64,000 bases of DNA. It comes from Pyxidicoccus caerfyrddinensis. Lineage in GTDB: Bacteria; Myxococcota; Myxococcia; Myxococcales; Myxococcaceae. A program made the position numbers and the translations under genes. The DNA lies in assembly GCF_010894405.1 (NCBI RefSeq), contig NZ_JAAIYA010000005.1, forward strand, positions 124,001 to 188,000, written 5' to 3'. Below are positions 38,424 through 48,650 of this stretch, one piece after another. The notes under the pieces are model-generated. The model saw only the letters and a list, made by a program, of their open reading frames with translations. It searched no databases and had not been told where the DNA came from. Numbering within the stretch: the stretch's first letter is position 1; each line of letters starts with the position of its first letter.

Positions 38424-39185
38424 TCACACCGCGTTCGTCAGGCCCCAGCGGCGGCGCAGCTTGCCCTCCACCGTCTGGAACAGGACACGGTCCACCGTCA
38501 TCCCAATCAGGATGATGGCCACCATGACGGCCATGACCTGGGCCACGTCCATCAGCTCACGCCCCACGGTGAGCAGCTGCCCCAGGCCGCCGGAGACGAA
38601 GAGCAGCTCGCCGGCCAGCAGCGCGCGCCAGGCGAAGCTCCACCCCAGCTTGAGGCCGGTGACGATGCCGGGCAGGGCCGCGGGCAGCATGACGCCGAGC
38701 TGGAAGCGCATGCCCTTCACGCCCAGGGTGCTGGCCACGCGCACGAGCTGCGGGTCCACCCCGTTGACGCTGTCCTCGGTGGCGATGGCGATGGCCAGCA
38801 CGCTGCCCATGACGACGACGAAGAGGATGGCGGAGTCCGTCAGCCCGAACCACAGGAGCGCCAGCGGCAGCCAGCAGATGGAGGGCAGCGCCTGCAGGCC
38901 GGAGACGACGGGCTTCACCGCGTTGCGGAAGAAGGCCAGGCGCGCCATCAGCAGCCCCAGGGGGACGCCAATGGCCACCGACATGAGGTACGCGCGGCCA
39001 AGTCGGCCCAGCGAGCGCAGCGTGGCCTCGGCGAGGCGGCCGTCGCCGACCATGGCGACCAGGCTCTTCGCCACCGTCAGGGGCCCTGGGAAGAGGTGGG
39101 GCGACCAGACGCCCACCCGCGTCAGCAGCTCCCAGCTTCCGAGCAGCAGCAGGAACATGCCCAGCTTCTGGACGTAGCGCTTCAT
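38424..39185 (-). CDS. ABC transporter permease, SsuC/TauC-like
   Basis: Inner-membrane permease of 253 residues with about six membrane segments. It carries the BPD-type EAA loop for contact with the ATPase (EDSVNGVDPQLVRVASTLGVKGMRFQLGVMLPAALPGIVTGLKLGWSFAW). This pattern is typical of the SsuC/TauC subfamily that works with NMT1/SsuA-type binding proteins. AGGTGAG precedes the ATG at 39185. Its start lies 7 bp after the stop of the ATPase gene, so the two are translationally linked, and the binding protein follows after 79 bp. Confidence 0.93.
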   Translation of the reverse strand: MKRYVQKLGMFLLLLGSWELLTRVGVWSPHLFPGPLTVAKSLVAMVGDGRLAEATLRSLGRLGRAYLMSVAIGVPLGLLMARLAFFRNAVKPVVSGLQALPSICWLPLALLWFGLTDSAILFVVVMGSVLAIAIATEDSVNGVDPQLVRVASTLGVKGMRFQLGVMLPAALPGIVTGLKLGWSFAWRALLAGELLFVSGGLGQLLTVGRELMDVAQVMAVMVAIILIGMTVDRVLFQTVEGKLRRRWGLTNAV

Positions 39186-39192
39186 GGCTCAC

Positions 39193-40101
39193 CTACCTCG
39201 CGGGGCGGGGCATTCCGTGGGCGGGAAGGGTGGGGCGCGCGGCGGGGCGCTCGGGCACCCGGTGGGTGGCGGCCTCCGCGCGCGCGGGCTCCTCCACGTC
39301 GCGCAGCAGGCCGCGCAGGTGCCGCACCATCTCGTTCAGCCCGGCGTCCTCCGGCTTGCGCGGCATGGGCAGGTGGACCTCCAAGTCACTGACGACGCGG
39401 CCCGGCCGGGGCGCCATCAGCACCACGCGGGTGCCGAGCATCAGCGCCTCGTGCACGTCATGGGTGACGAACACCACCGTCTTGCCGGTGCGCAGCCAGA
39501 TGGACTGAAGCAACTCCTGCATGTGGATGCGCGTCTGCGCGTCCAGCGAGCCGAAGGGCTCGTCCATCAGGAGCACGGTCGGGTCCATGGCGAGCGCGCG
39601 GGCCAGCGAGGCGCGCATCTTCATGCCGCCGGACAATTGGTGGGGCAGGGTGTCCTCGAAGCCGGTGAGCTGCACGCGGCGGATGTACATGTCCGCCCGC
39701 TCGCGGCGCTCGGAGCGCGGCACGCCCTTGGCACCCAGGGCGAAGGTGATGTTGCCGCGCACGGTGAGCCACGGGAACAGGGCCGCCTCCTGGAACATCA
39801 GGAGCCGCTCCGGCCCGGGCCCGCGGATGGCCTTCCCGTCGATGCGCACGGTGCCGCCGGTGGGCGTCACCTGGCCCGCCAGCGCGTAGAGGAGCGTGGA
39901 CTTGCCGCAGCCGGACGGTCCCAGCAGACAGACGAACTCTCCGGAGCGGACGTTGAGGTCCACGTTCTGGAGGGCCACGACCTTGTTGGCGTACTGGTGG
40001 CCGAGCTGGGCGACGGAAATCTTCGCGCGCTCCGGCTCCACATGTGCCGGCCGGAGCAGGCGCAGCGAGCTTCGCCATCGGCCGAGGAGCGCACGTAGCA
40101 T
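39193..40101 (-). CDS. ABC transporter ATP-binding protein, SsuB/TauB-like
   Basis: Cytoplasmic ATPase of 302 residues for the importer encoded downstream. Walker A is [13 protein letters not shown], the Q-loop is [13 protein letters not shown], the signature is [17 protein letters not shown], Walker B is [12 protein letters not shown], and the switch His is in [11 protein letters not shown]. An N-terminal extension of about 35 residues and a Pro-rich C-terminal tail go beyond the usual 255-residue SsuB core. ATG at 40101 is chosen because the upstream frame is Cys/Arg-rich and unconserved; no clear ribosome site is seen. This is the first gene of a unit running ATPase, permease, binding protein and perhaps the HAD phosphatase. 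Confidence 0.93.
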   Translation of the reverse strand: MLRALLGRWRSSLRLLRPAHVEPERAKISVAQLGHQYANKVVALQNVDLNVRSGEFVCLLGPSGCGKSTLLYALAGQVTPTGGTVRIDGKAIRGPGPERLLMFQEAALFPWLTVRGNITFALGAKGVPRSERRERADMYIRRVQLTGFEDTLPHQLSGGMKMRASLARALAMDPTVLLMDEPFGSLDAQTRIHMQELLQSIWLRTGKTVVFVTHDVHEALMLGTRVVLMAPRPGRVVSDLEVHLPMPRKPEDAGLNEMVRHLRGLLRDVEEPARAEAATHRVPERPAARPTLPAHGMPRPAR

Positions 40102-40442
40102 CAGCGACAACCTACGCACGTGGGTACAGGTGGGAAGGGGGCATGAGCGGCCGACATGCCGTCGGCCCGCCTGCCCGCCCGCTCCCACTTACCCTTGAGG
40201 TCCGATGAATTGCGTTCCGGCCCTGGTCCCCTGTGCCTGGGTCCAATCCCCTCCGAGCCCCAATCTGGGGATTCGGACGACGGCTGGTTTCGCCGCTCGC
40301 CCGGCCGTCCCGGACAGGAGGGCAGGTTCAGCAGGGCAGGTTCAGCGGACCCACCGGCTTTCCTGGCGACGGGGCCGCGGATGTCCTGGACGTCTTCGGC
40401 AGGGATTTCCCTTTGGACGCAAACCTGGGAGAACCCGGGCAA
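40102..40442. other. Divergent promoter region with a 14-bp tandem repeat
   Basis: These 341 bp separate the ABC importer from the second kinase. A tandem pair of GGGCAGGTTCAGC units lies at 40320-40333 and 40334-40347. It could be an activator-binding site for the kinase gene about 100 bp away. The kinase frame stays open across part of the region. Confidence 0.45.
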
Positions 40443-42155
40443 ATGCAAGTGGGCAAATATCAGCTCATCCGCAAGCTGGCGGTGGGGGGCATGGCGGAGG
40501 TCTTCCTGGCGAAGGCCGAGGGGCCCGGGGGCTTCGAGAAGACGCTCGTGCTCAAGCGCATCCTCCCGCACCTCGTGGAGGACGCGTCCTTCGTGGAGAT
40601 GTTCCTCGGCGAGGCGCGGCTGGTCGCCGGGCTGAACCATCCCCACATCGTGCAGATTTTCGACTTCGGCGAGGCCGAGGGCACCTACTTCCTCGCCATG
40701 GAGTACATCGACGGCCCCAACCTGCGCCGGTGGCAGCGGCAGGCCGCGTCGCGGGGGATGAGCCTGCCTCCCGCCATCTGCGCCCGGGTGGTCTCCGCCG
40801 CCGCCGAGGGCCTGGCCTTCGCGCATGACTTCAAGGACCCCGCCAGTGGGGCGCCGCTGGGGTTGATCCACCGGGACGTGAGCCCGGACAACATCCTGGT
40901 GTCGCGGCAGGGCGCGGTGAAGGTGGTGGACTTCGGCATCGCCAAGGTGGCGGGGCAGAAGCACCGCACGCAGACGGGCGTCGTGAAGGGCAAGGTCGCG
41001 TACATGCCGCCGGAGCAGGTCACGGCGGAGCCGCTGGACCGGCGGGTGGACGTGTACGCGCTGGGGGTCGTGCTGTACGAATTGCTCACCGGCCGCCTTC
41101 CGTTCGAGGCCGCCAACGAGCTGGGGATGATGCAGGCCATCGTCTCCGGCACGCCCGTGCCCGCGACGCGCTACCGGCCGGACCTGCCGCGCGTGCTCCA
41201 GTCCATCCTCACCACCGCGCTGGCGAAGGACCGCGAGGCCCGCTACCCCGACTGCCGCGCGCTCCAGGCGGACCTGGACCGCTTCGTGATGTCCACGGGC
41301 GTCCCGGTCGGTGCGTACCAGATTGCCCAGCTCGTCGAGCAGGTCGTGGACGGTGCCGGCGCGCAGGTGGCGCTCACGCCCGCGACGTCGCCGCGCCGTC
41401 CGGAGGGCGGGAGCGACGCGGAGCCGACGCGAGGCATGCCACGCGGTGCGCGACGCAAGGGAAGCGAGCCGGGGACGCCGGAGCCACGGGAGTCCATCTC
41501 CCAGGTCTCGACGGTGATGCGGATGGAGGGCGCCCACGACGCCACCGAGGAGCGCTCGGGGGGCTTCAAGAGGCTGCTGCCGGCGGCGGTGGCGGGCGCG
41601 GTGCTGCTCGTCGGAGGAGGCGGATATCTGTGGGTCGGGAGGACGCCAGGGCCGGTGCTCCCAAGGCCCCTTCCGGTGGAGGCCGTCGCTGTCCCCGCTA
41701 CCGACGTGAAGTCTGGCGAGGTGGCAGCGGAGCAGGTGGACGCCGGGGCCCGCGAGCCCCCAGTGGCTCAGGCGACCGCGGCGACGGGCGGGGAGCAGGG
41801 CACGCCCGATGCCTCGGCGGAGCCCCTGGCGGATGACGACACGGCGGCACCTGGAATGGGGGGGCCGCCGGAGGCCGCCCGGGAAGACGCCGCGTCCCCC
41901 CGGGAGCGCAAGCCCGGCTCGTCGCGAGCGGTGAGGGGGAACCTGGGCACGCTCGAGTTCCGCATCCGGCCGTACGCCATCGTGTACCTGGATGGGAAGA
42001 AGGTCGGGGAGACGCCGTTCGACGCCATCGACGTGCCCGAGGGCCTCTACGCCGTGACGGCCGTCAACCCGAAGCTCGGCAAGAAGGTGACGCGGAGCAT
42101 CGAGGTGAAGGCCGGCGAGGCCAACGTCTTCAAGCTCAACCTGCTGGAGGAGTGA
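40443..42155 (+). CDS. Membrane Ser/Thr protein kinase with C-terminal PEGA domain
   Basis: Hanks-type kinase of about 570 residues. The kinase domain (4-275) has [33 protein letters not shown] for the ATP lysine, [13 protein letters not shown] and VVDFGIAKV with [11 protein letters not shown] membrane segment near 378-398 ([19 protein letters not shown]) separates a Pro/Ala/Glu-rich extracytoplasmic spacer from a PEGA domain ([48 protein letters not shown]). ATG at 40443 begins the conserved sequence; a TTG at 40413 and earlier starts remain possible because the frame is open upstream. It is a smaller relative of the kinase at 19294 without a repeat linker. Target unknown. Confidence 0.9.
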   Translation: MQVGKYQLIRKLAVGGMAEVFLAKAEGPGGFEKTLVLKRILPHLVEDASFVEMFLGEARLVAGLNHPHIVQIFDFGEAEGTYFLAMEYIDGPNLRRWQRQAASRGMSLPPAICARVVSAAAEGLAFAHDFKDPASGAPLGLIHRDVSPDNILVSRQGAVKVVDFGIAKVAGQKHRTQTGVVKGKVAYMPPEQVTAEPLDRRVDVYALGVVLYELLTGRLPFEAANELGMMQAIVSGTPVPATRYRPDLPRVLQSILTTALAKDREARYPDCRALQADLDRFVMSTGVPVGAYQIAQLVEQVVDGAGAQVALTPATSPRRPEGGSDAEPTRGMPRGARRKGSEPGTPEPRESISQVSTVMRMEGAHDATEERSGGFKRLLPAAVAGAVLLVGGGGYLWVGRTPGPVLPRPLPVEAVAVPATDVKSGEVAAEQVDAGAREPPVAQATAATGGEQGTPDASAEPLADDDTAAPGMGGPPEAAREDAASPRERKPGSSRAVRGNLGTLEFRIRPYAIVYLDGKKVGETPFDAIDVPEGLYAVTAVNPKLGKKVTRSIEVKAGEANVFKLNLLEE

Positions 42156-42167
42156 GGGCGGCGCGGG

Positions 42168-42872
42168 CTACGGCTCGTCCTTCGCGGTGGGCTTCGCTTC
42201 CGGGGTCGCCTGCGCGGGCTTGTCGTCCGTGCCCACCACCACGTCCAGGGCCGAGCCCAGGGCCGACCCGACATTCTTTCCCACCTCCGCGCCCGTGACG
42301 CCCAGCCGGGAGCGCAGGCTCGAGAACGGGGACGACGAGGCCGTCTCGGGAGGAGGCGTGGACGGAGCCGGAGCGGCGGGCTTCTCGGCCAGGGGCGCCG
42401 GGGCCGTGAGGGTCTCCTCCGCGGGCTTCTCCGCGTCAGCGCGCGGGGCGCGTGAGTCCGTGGAGCCCAGCTTGCGCAGCACCTGCTTGCGCACGGACTC
42501 GAAGTCCCGCTGGACCTTGGGCGCCACCGGCAGGGGCAGCGCGCTCTCCGGGTGGAGCGACAGCCCGGCGCGGAACGCCTCCAGCGCCTGCTTCCTCCGG
42601 CCCAGGTCGGCCAGGACGATGCCCCGGTAGAGCGCCACCTTCACCTGCTCCTCGATGGTGGACGCCACCTGCTTCGCCTGGGCCAGCCAGTTGAGCGCCT
42701 TCTCGTACTCGAGCGACTCGTACAGGTGCGCGGCCCGCTCGATTCGCCGCTGGAACGTGCTCCCGGCGCCCTCGGACCCGGAGGACTCCACGTCGCCTCC
42801 CAGGGCCACGCCCGGCAGGACACACAGCGCCAGCAGCACCACCGCGCTTCGGAAGGCAACAAAGGCATTCAT
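42168..42872 (-). CDS. Exported TPR-like protein
   Basis: Exported protein of 234 residues. A signal peptide (RSAVVLLALCVLPGVALG) precedes a helical region that looks like two TPRs (RIERAAHLYESLEYEKALNWLAQAKQVAS and VALYRGIVLADLGRRKQALEAFRAGLSLHPE). A Pro/Ala-rich C-terminal tail follows. I recognise no further family. Its position, convergent with a PEGA kinase by 12 bp, does not establish a link. ATG at 42872 has AGGGATGG upstream and begins the signal peptide, so it is preferred to the ATG 13 codons upstream. Confidence 0.75.
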   Translation of the reverse strand: MNAFVAFRSAVVLLALCVLPGVALGGDVESSGSEGAGSTFQRRIERAAHLYESLEYEKALNWLAQAKQVASTIEEQVKVALYRGIVLADLGRRKQALEAFRAGLSLHPESALPLPVAPKVQRDFESVRKQVLRKLGSTDSRAPRADAEKPAEETLTAPAPLAEKPAAPAPSTPPPETASSSPFSSLRSRLGVTGAEVGKNVGSALGSALDVVVGTDDKPAQATPEAKPTAKDEP

Positions 42873-42959
42873 GCCATCCCTGCTTACCATGGACGCAATC
42901 CCGACTCCCAACCCGGGGCCGTCCCCCGGTGTCGGAAAGCCGATGCGCTCACGTGCGAG

Positions 42960-43532
42960 TCACGCCGCCTGCGCCAGCCGCTCCGCGCGCCGGTGTGCCC
43001 GCGTCCTCACGAGCAGCCACCCGCTGAAGGCGAGCAGCAGCAGCCCCACGGCGGTGAAGGCGCCACCCACGCGCAGCGACGCGCGGCGGTCGTCGTGCAC
43101 CAACTCGAGCGGGGCCTCGCGGGGAGAAGCGAGGTAGCGCTTCACCTGCGCCTCCACGCCCGTGGCCTCGGCTTCCTCGGTGGCCCACTGGTGGAAGAGG
43201 GGAAAGCGCCCCTGCGTCGTCTCCAGCTCCGGCCGGTAGATGGGGACGCTGTCGCGCCGTGCGCTGCGGGTGCGCTCCACCCGGACGCCCTGGATTTCGT
43301 CCAGCGTGAAGCGCCCCGCCTCCTCGCGGGTGAGCCAGCCGGCGCGGGTGAGGGTGCACGGGCCGCCCGGCTCGCAGCGCAGCTCCACGCGGGCCTTCGC
43401 GTCCAGCAGGTACGGGCCGAGCACGAGGAAGGGCAGCGCCAGCAGCACGCAGGCCGCCGCGCCAATGGCGGTGGAGCGGCTGCGGCGCGGCTCGTCGTCA
43501 GCCGGAAGGGCGGGGGAGGAGGGCTCGCTCAC
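42960..43532 (-). CDS. Two-span membrane protein of unknown function
   Basis: Membrane protein of about 190 residues. A Ser/Arg-rich N terminus precedes membrane segment one (AIGAAACVLLALPFLVLGPYLL). About 100 residues of beta-rich domain follow (ELRCEPGGPCTLTRAGWLTREEAGRFTLDEIQGVRVE), then a second segment (VGGAFTAVGLLLLAFSGWLLV). GTG at 43532 follows GAGAGGGG and is the best start; an ATG at 43544 is possible. Family unknown. It is divergent from the glucose dehydrogenase-like gene. Confidence 0.7.
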   Translation of the reverse strand: MSEPSSPALPADDEPRRSRSTAIGAAACVLLALPFLVLGPYLLDAKARVELRCEPGGPCTLTRAGWLTREEAGRFTLDEIQGVRVERTRSARRDSVPIYRPELETTQGRFPLFHQWATEEAEATGVEAQVKRYLASPREAPLELVHDDRRASLRVGGAFTAVGLLLLAFSGWLLVRTRAHRRAERLAQAA

Positions 43533-43714
43533 GGCCCCTCTCATAGACCCGGGCCGTCCCGGGGGGCAGCGGTTTCGTGTGCGCCCGGAGCGTTGACCCC
43601 TGGGCAGCGGCCGGGCGAGCGCTGTGCACCGGTGGACTCCTCGCCCCACCTTACCAGGCGGGAGTGCCGCGCCTGCTGCAAGGGACACGCGCTCGCAACG
43701 CGAAGGAGCCGCGC

Positions 43715-44806
43715 ATGAAGGCCGTCGCCGTTTTTCCGAAGCAACGCGAGGTGCGCGTCATCGACGCCCCCGAGCCGCGGCTCCAGTCCCCCACGCAGGT
43801 GAAGGTGCGCACGCGCGAGGTGGGCGTGTGCGGCACGGACGAGGACATCCTCCAGTTCACCTACGGCACGCCGCCGTCCGGCTCGGAGTACCTCATCCTC
43901 GGCCACGAGTGCCTGGGCGAGGTGGTGGAGGTGGGCAACGCCGTGCGCGGCCTGCAGCGCGGAGACCTCGTCGTGCCGCGTGTGCGCCGGCCCTGTCCGC
44001 ATGCCACCTGCCCCGCGTGTCGGCACGGGCACCCGGACTTCTGCATCACCGGTGACTACACCGAGCGCGGCATCAAGGAGGCACACGGCTTCTGCTCGGA
44101 GCTCTTCACGGAGGACGTGGCGTACCTGCACCGCGTCCCCACGGAGCTGCACGGGGTGGCGGTGCTCACCGAGCCGCTGACGATTGCGGAGAAGGCCCTG
44201 CGCGAGGTGAAGCGCATCCAGGAGCGGCTGCCGTGGCGTCACGAGCCGGGGCGCGCGGTGGTGCTGGGCGCGGGCCCCGTGGGGCAGCTCGGTGTCATGG
44301 CGCTCTTGCGCCGGGGCTTCGCCACCACCGTGTACTCGCGCAGCCCCAAGCCCAACGTCAAGGCGGACTCCGCCGAGGCGCTGGGCGCGCCCTACCTGTC
44401 CTCCAAGGAGGTGTCCCCGGACGAACTGGTCCGCCGGGCCGGCGCGCCGGATGTCATCTACGAGGCGACGGGCGTGGCGAAGGCCGCCTTCGAGACGCTG
44501 AAGGCGCTGGCCCCCAACGGCGTCGTCGTCTTCACCGGCGTGCCCGCGCACCCGGAGGCGCTGTCGCTGGACGGGGCAGAGCTCTTGAAGCAGCTGGTGC
44601 TGCGCAACCAGGTGGTGCTGGGCACGGTGAACGCGGCGGACTCGGACTTCGAGACGGCGCTGGAGGACCTCGGTCGCTTCCGTGCCCGCTGGCCGGGCGG
44701 GCTGGAGCGGCTCATCACCGCCCGCCATCCGCCCGAGGACTTCGCCGACGTGGTGACGGGCAAAAAGGGTGGCGGCGGCATCAAGCACGTCATCAGTTTC
44801 GGGTGA
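43715..44806 (+). CDS. Zinc-containing glucose dehydrogenase-like MDR
   Basis: Zinc-dependent dehydrogenase of 363 residues resembling glucose 1-dehydrogenases of the archaeal type, which oxidise aldoses to lactones with NAD(P)+. The catalytic zinc motif is VCGTDED with [11 protein letters not shown]. Four structural-zinc cysteines lie in [19 protein letters not shown]. The cofactor loop is [12 protein letters not shown], followed by a basic YSRSPKPN that suggests NADP. AAGGAG precedes the ATG at 43715. It ends 26 bp before the GH15 glucoamylase-like gene, so the pair forms an operon in which glucose released by the hydrolase could be oxidised (inference). Confidence 0.88.
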   Translation: MKAVAVFPKQREVRVIDAPEPRLQSPTQVKVRTREVGVCGTDEDILQFTYGTPPSGSEYLILGHECLGEVVEVGNAVRGLQRGDLVVPRVRRPCPHATCPACRHGHPDFCITGDYTERGIKEAHGFCSELFTEDVAYLHRVPTELHGVAVLTEPLTIAEKALREVKRIQERLPWRHEPGRAVVLGAGPVGQLGVMALLRRGFATTVYSRSPKPNVKADSAEALGAPYLSSKEVSPDELVRRAGAPDVIYEATGVAKAAFETLKALAPNGVVVFTGVPAHPEALSLDGAELLKQLVLRNQVVLGTVNAADSDFETALEDLGRFRARWPGGLERLITARHPPEDFADVVTGKKGGGGIKHVISFG

Positions 44807-44832
44807 GCACGCGCGGGCCGAGGAGACTCCGA

Positions 44833-46695
44833 ATGGAAGCGGCACCCCAGCAGGGCAAGACGGTGGACGGCTCGGTACCGATTGAGAATCACGGCATCAT
44901 CGGCGACCTGCGGACGGTGGCCTTGATTGGAAGCGAGGGCACGCTCGACTGGCTGTGTTTCCCCCACTTCGACAGCCCGAGCATCTTCGCCGCGCTGTTG
45001 GACGCGGAGAAGGGCGGCCACTGGCGCATCTGCCCCGAGCCGGACGGGGTGATGAGGAAGCAGTTCTACTGGCCCGACACCAACGTGCTGGTGACGCGCT
45101 TCTATACGCCGGACGGCGTGGGCGAACTGGTGGACTTCATGCCCATGTCGCGCCACGGGCGGAAGTACGAGCGCGAGGTGCTGCGGCGCGTGCGCGTGGT
45201 GCGCGGGGTGATGCGCTTCGAGATGGAGTGCTTCCCGGCCTTCAACTACGCGCGGGACCCGCACGAGACGCGCCTCATCCACGGCGGGGCCTGCTTCTCG
45301 TCGAAGAAGCTGGATATGACCCTGGCCTCGTCGGTGCCGCTGCGCAAGGAGGGCCGGGGCGTCAGCGCGCACTTCACGCTGCATGAGAACCAGTCCGCCG
45401 TCTTCTCCATGCGGGAGGGCGCGCGCCTGTCGTGCCAGGAGCTGGTGCACAGCCACGAGTCCGCGGAGGTGCTCTTCCGCGACACGGTGGACTACTGGCG
45501 ACATTGGCTATCGGGTTGCAACTACCGGGGTCGCTGGCGCGAGACGGTGCAGCGCTCGGCGCTGGCGCTGAAGCTGATGACGTACGAGCCGACGGGGGCG
45601 ATTGTCGCCGCGCCCACGTGCAGCCTGCCCGAGTTCCCGGGCGGCACGCGCAACTGGGACTACCGCTACTGCTGGCTGCGGGACGCGGCCTTCACCGTCT
45701 ACGCCTTCCTGCGCATCGGCTTCAAGCAGGAGGCGGCGGCCTTCATGCGCTGGGTGGAGGCGCGCTGCGCGGAGCAGGGCGACGGGCCGCTGCCGCTGAT
45801 GTTCTCCGTGGACGGCAGCCGGGTGCCGGAAGAGGTGGAGCTGTCGCACCTGAGCGGCTACGGCGGAGCGCGGCCGGTGCGCATCGGCAACGCGGCGGCG
45901 GACCAATTGCAGCTCGACATCTACGGCGAGCTGATGGACTCGGTGTACCTGTCCAACAAGTACGCGGCGCCCATTTCGTATGACTTCTGGCGGCACCTGC
46001 GGCGGATGGTGGACTGGGTGTGCAACCACTGGAACCAGCCGGACGAGGGCATCTGGGAGGTGCGCGGCGGGCGGCGGCACTTCGTGTACTCGAAGCTGAT
46101 GTGCTGGGTGGCGGTGGACCGGGCGATTCGCCTCGCGGACAAGCGCAGCCTGCCGGCGGACCGGCCCCGGTGGCTCGCGGTGCGCGACACCATCTTCGAG
46201 GAAATCATGACGCAAGGGTGGAGCCAGCAGCGCGAGGCCTTCGTCCAGGCGTATGACCGCGAGGCGCTGGACGCGGCGAACCTCCTCATGCCGCTGGTCT
46301 TCTTCCTCTCACCGGTGGACCCGCGCATGTTGTCCACGCTGGACCGCATCCGGCGTCCGCCGTCCAAGGGCGGCCTGGTGTCGGACGGGCTGGTGTTCCG
46401 CTACGACGTGGACGCGACGCTGGATGGAATCGCCGGCCGCGAGGGCACCTTCAACCTGTGCAGCTTCTGGCTGGTGGAGGCGATGACGCGCGCCAGCGTG
46501 GCGAGGCCGGATTTGCTGGAGGAAGCGCGGCTGACCTTCGAGCGGATGCTGGGCTACGCCAACCACGTGGGGCTGTACGCGGAGCAGACGGGCCAGTCCG
46601 GCGAGGCGCTCGGCAACTTCCCGCAGGCGCTCACCCACCTGGCCCTCATCAGCGCCGCATACAACCTGGACCGGACGCTGGGCGGACGGGACTGA
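44833..46695 (+). CDS. Glycoside hydrolase family 15 (glucoamylase/trehalase-like)
   Basis: Cytoplasmic GH15 enzyme of 620 residues that probably releases glucose from an alpha-glucan or trehalose. The N-terminal beta-sandwich begins [36 protein letters not shown]. The (alpha/alpha)6 catalytic domain has [53 protein letters not shown] and [17 protein letters not shown], all family signatures. There is no signal peptide, so an intracellular polysaccharide or trehalose is the likely substrate. AGGAG precedes the ATG at 44833. Co-transcription with the upstream glucose dehydrogenase-like gene is likely. Confidence 0.92.
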   Translation: MEAAPQQGKTVDGSVPIENHGIIGDLRTVALIGSEGTLDWLCFPHFDSPSIFAALLDAEKGGHWRICPEPDGVMRKQFYWPDTNVLVTRFYTPDGVGELVDFMPMSRHGRKYEREVLRRVRVVRGVMRFEMECFPAFNYARDPHETRLIHGGACFSSKKLDMTLASSVPLRKEGRGVSAHFTLHENQSAVFSMREGARLSCQELVHSHESAEVLFRDTVDYWRHWLSGCNYRGRWRETVQRSALALKLMTYEPTGAIVAAPTCSLPEFPGGTRNWDYRYCWLRDAAFTVYAFLRIGFKQEAAAFMRWVEARCAEQGDGPLPLMFSVDGSRVPEEVELSHLSGYGGARPVRIGNAAADQLQLDIYGELMDSVYLSNKYAAPISYDFWRHLRRMVDWVCNHWNQPDEGIWEVRGGRRHFVYSKLMCWVAVDRAIRLADKRSLPADRPRWLAVRDTIFEEIMTQGWSQQREAFVQAYDREALDAANLLMPLVFFLSPVDPRMLSTLDRIRRPPSKGGLVSDGLVFRYDVDATLDGIAGREGTFNLCSFWLVEAMTRASVARPDLLEEARLTFERMLGYANHVGLYAEQTGQSGEALGNFPQALTHLALISAAYNLDRTLGGRD

Positions 46696-46769
46696 AAGCG
46701 CGGCGGCCAGAACCGGGCCGCCCCGGCCTCCGTACACACGGCACACCGGCGTCGCGCCGGCTCGACAGG

Positions 46770-46803
46770 TGACCTCCAGTCACTTATATGTGACTCCAGG
46801 TCA
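46770..46803. promoter_or_regulatory. 34-bp inverted repeat, putative operator of the Yellow-family gene
   Basis: Arms TGACCTCCAGTCAC (46770-46783) and GTGACTCCAGGTCA (46790-46803) pair except for the central CC of each arm and flank TTATAT. The arms also read as imperfect direct repeats. It ends 18 nt before the GTG start of the Yellow/MRJP gene and is far more A/T-rich than its surroundings, consistent with a promoter and a dimeric regulator site. Confidence 0.55.
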
Positions 46804-46821
46804 TTTCCCGCGAGGCTTTCC

Positions 46822-48012
46822 GTGGCCGCTCCGACTCCCCTTCCTGGTGCACCGTTTCCCTCCGCCGCGCCCCGCCGGGGCGCGACGTGGCTCAAGGTGG
46901 TGGGGGGCGTGGCGGCGCTGCTGGTGCTCGCGGCCGGCGGCGTGCGCCTGCGCTACGGCGGCGGTGAGCCGTACCCGGACGTGACGGGCATGCCGCTGCT
47001 GCCGGACAGCGCGCTGGAGGTGGTGGCGCAGAGTCCGGAGCCCATCGGCAACCTGGCGGTGTCCTCCACGGGGCGGCTGTTCTTCACCATCCACCCGGAG
47101 AGCCGCCCGGAGGGCGCGAAGCTGCTCGAGTGGGTGGACGGCAAGGCGGTGCCGTACCCCAACGCGGAGCTCCAGGCGAAGCTGTTCGAGACGCCGCTGG
47201 GTGTCACCATCGACCGGCGCGACTGGCTCTGGGTCATCGACCACGGCAACCACGCCATGGGCACGCCGCGGCTGCTGGCCTTCGAGCTGGCCACGGGCCA
47301 CCTCGCGCACGAGTTCGTCTTTCCGCCCAACGTGGCGCCGCCGGGCTCGTTCCTCCAGGACCTGCGCGTGGACGCGAAGGGGGAGACGGTGTTCATCGCG
47401 GACGTGGCCTTCTGGCGGCGCAAGCCGGGGCTCGTCGTCTACGACGTGGCGGCGAAGCAGGCGCGCCGCGTGCTGGACGGTCACGCGTCCGTGTTCCCTC
47501 AGGACTTCATCATCCGCAACCCCATCAAGGAGATGGTCTTCTTCGGCGGGCTCGCGGCGCTGAAGGCGGGCGTGGACGGCATCGCCATGGACCCGTCGGG
47601 CGAGTGGGTGTGGTTCGCGGCGATGAACCACGACACCATGTACCGCGTGCGCGCGGCGGACCTGCGGGACGCGTCGCTCTCCGAGGAGGAATTGGAGAAG
47701 CGGCTCCAGGCCGTGGGCCGCAAGCCGCTGAACGACGGGCTGAGCGCGGACGTGGAGGGCAACGTGCTCATCACCGACGTGGAGCACGGCGCGGTGCTGC
47801 GCATGAGCCCGCAGGGGCGGCTGGAGACCCTGGTGAAGTCGCCGCGCATCCGCTGGGCGGACGCGCTCAGCCACGGGCCGGACGGCTGGCTCTACGTGGC
47901 GGACAGCGCCATTCCGCACCAGATGCTCCAGTCGAAGGAGCACATCGCCGCGAACGCGCCCTATTACATCTACCGCTTCAGGTCCGGCATCGCGGGCGTC
48001 GCCGGCATGTGA
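46822..48012 (+). CDS. Yellow/major royal jelly protein (MRJP) family protein
   Basis: Membrane-anchored or exported protein of 396 residues. One N-terminal segment (VVGGVAALLVLAAGGVRLRYGGG) is followed by a six-bladed beta-propeller of the Yellow/MRJP family: GNLAVSSTGRLFFTIHPESRPEGAKLLEWVDGKAVPYPN, VFIADVAFWRRKPGLVVYDVAAKQARRVLDGHASV, and AGVDGIAMDPSGEWVWFAAMNHDTMYRVR. Insect members act in pigmentation or as dopachrome-conversion enzymes; bacterial members are uncharacterised, and a lactonase-like function is possible. The GTG start at 46822 has GAGG upstream. An operator-like inverted repeat lies just before it. It ends in a strong hairpin. Confidence 0.82.
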   Translation: MAAPTPLPGAPFPSAAPRRGATWLKVVGGVAALLVLAAGGVRLRYGGGEPYPDVTGMPLLPDSALEVVAQSPEPIGNLAVSSTGRLFFTIHPESRPEGAKLLEWVDGKAVPYPNAELQAKLFETPLGVTIDRRDWLWVIDHGNHAMGTPRLLAFELATGHLAHEFVFPPNVAPPGSFLQDLRVDAKGETVFIADVAFWRRKPGLVVYDVAAKQARRVLDGHASVFPQDFIIRNPIKEMVFFGGLAALKAGVDGIAMDPSGEWVWFAAMNHDTMYRVRAADLRDASLSEEELEKRLQAVGRKPLNDGLSADVEGNVLITDVEHGAVLRMSPQGRLETLVKSPRIRWADALSHGPDGWLYVADSAIPHQMLQSKEHIAANAPYYIYRFRSGIAGVAGM

Positions 48013-48018
48013 TGCCCC

Positions 48019-48048
48019 GGGAGCGCGAACCACACCGTCCGCGCTCCC
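48019..48048. terminator. Bidirectional terminator hairpin
   Basis: A perfect 9-bp inverted repeat (GGGAGCGCG at 48019-48027, CGCGCTCCC at 48040-48048) with a 12-nt loop lies between the convergent Yellow-family and small secreted protein genes. Confidence 0.72.
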
Positions 48049-48060
48049 GCGGCCTTCACG

Positions 48061-48495
48061 TCACTGCACGTTGAAGTGGAAGTTGTTGCCGTAGTTCGAG
48101 TCCCACGCCTGGCAACCCCAGCGGCTGGTGTTCTCGAACCAGATGGACAGGTCGCCCTTGGTGTTGAGGGGAATCGAGGGCGCGGGCGGGTTGGGGACGG
48201 ACGAGAAGCCGGCCACCCAGAAGTCCTGCACCGGGCCGTTGTTGAACTTGTAGTGGCCGGTGATGGTCCACCCCGGCGTGGTGGCGTTGATGTTGCCGCG
48301 GCACTGCGTCAGCCGGTCGGCGCTGTAGTTGATGGCCGCCGTCTGCCCGAAGGGCAGCGGGTTGGACGACGCGAAGACGTTCCAGTTCTGCGACGGCGAC
48401 TGGAAGGTGATGCTCGGCGACGTCTGCGAGACAGCGACGGTGCCGACGAACAGCACGGCGGCGGCGAGGAACCAGCGGGTGGAATGACGCAGCAA
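48061..48495 (-). CDS. Small secreted protein (DUF6209-like)
   Basis: Secreted protein of 144 residues. A signal peptide (WFLAAAVLFVGTVAVSQ) precedes an Asn/Gly/aromatic-rich beta domain (SITFQSPSQNWNVFASSNPLPFGQTAAINYSADRLTQCRGN, GWTITGHYKFNNGPVQDFWVAGF, LSIWFENTSRWGCQAWDSNYGNNFHFNV). I recall similar myxobacterial secreted proteins annotated as DUF6209, but I cannot verify this. Two cysteines may form a disulfide. Function unknown. ATG at 48495. Confidence 0.72.
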   Translation of the reverse strand: MLRHSTRWFLAAAVLFVGTVAVSQTSPSITFQSPSQNWNVFASSNPLPFGQTAAINYSADRLTQCRGNINATTPGWTITGHYKFNNGPVQDFWVAGFSSVPNPPAPSIPLNTKGDLSIWFENTSRWGCQAWDSNYGNNFHFNVQ

Positions 48496-48650
48496 GGTGA
48501 TGCTCCTGGTAGAGGGGGAACTACAGTGTCGATACGGACGCCGCGGCCGTCACGGGCTGTGTCGGCCGGGTGGCGCTCCTCGCGGGATTGCCCCGCGCGG
48601 GTCCTGGAGTCTTCTACAGTCTCACACCGACTCTTCTTACGCCCTGCGCC

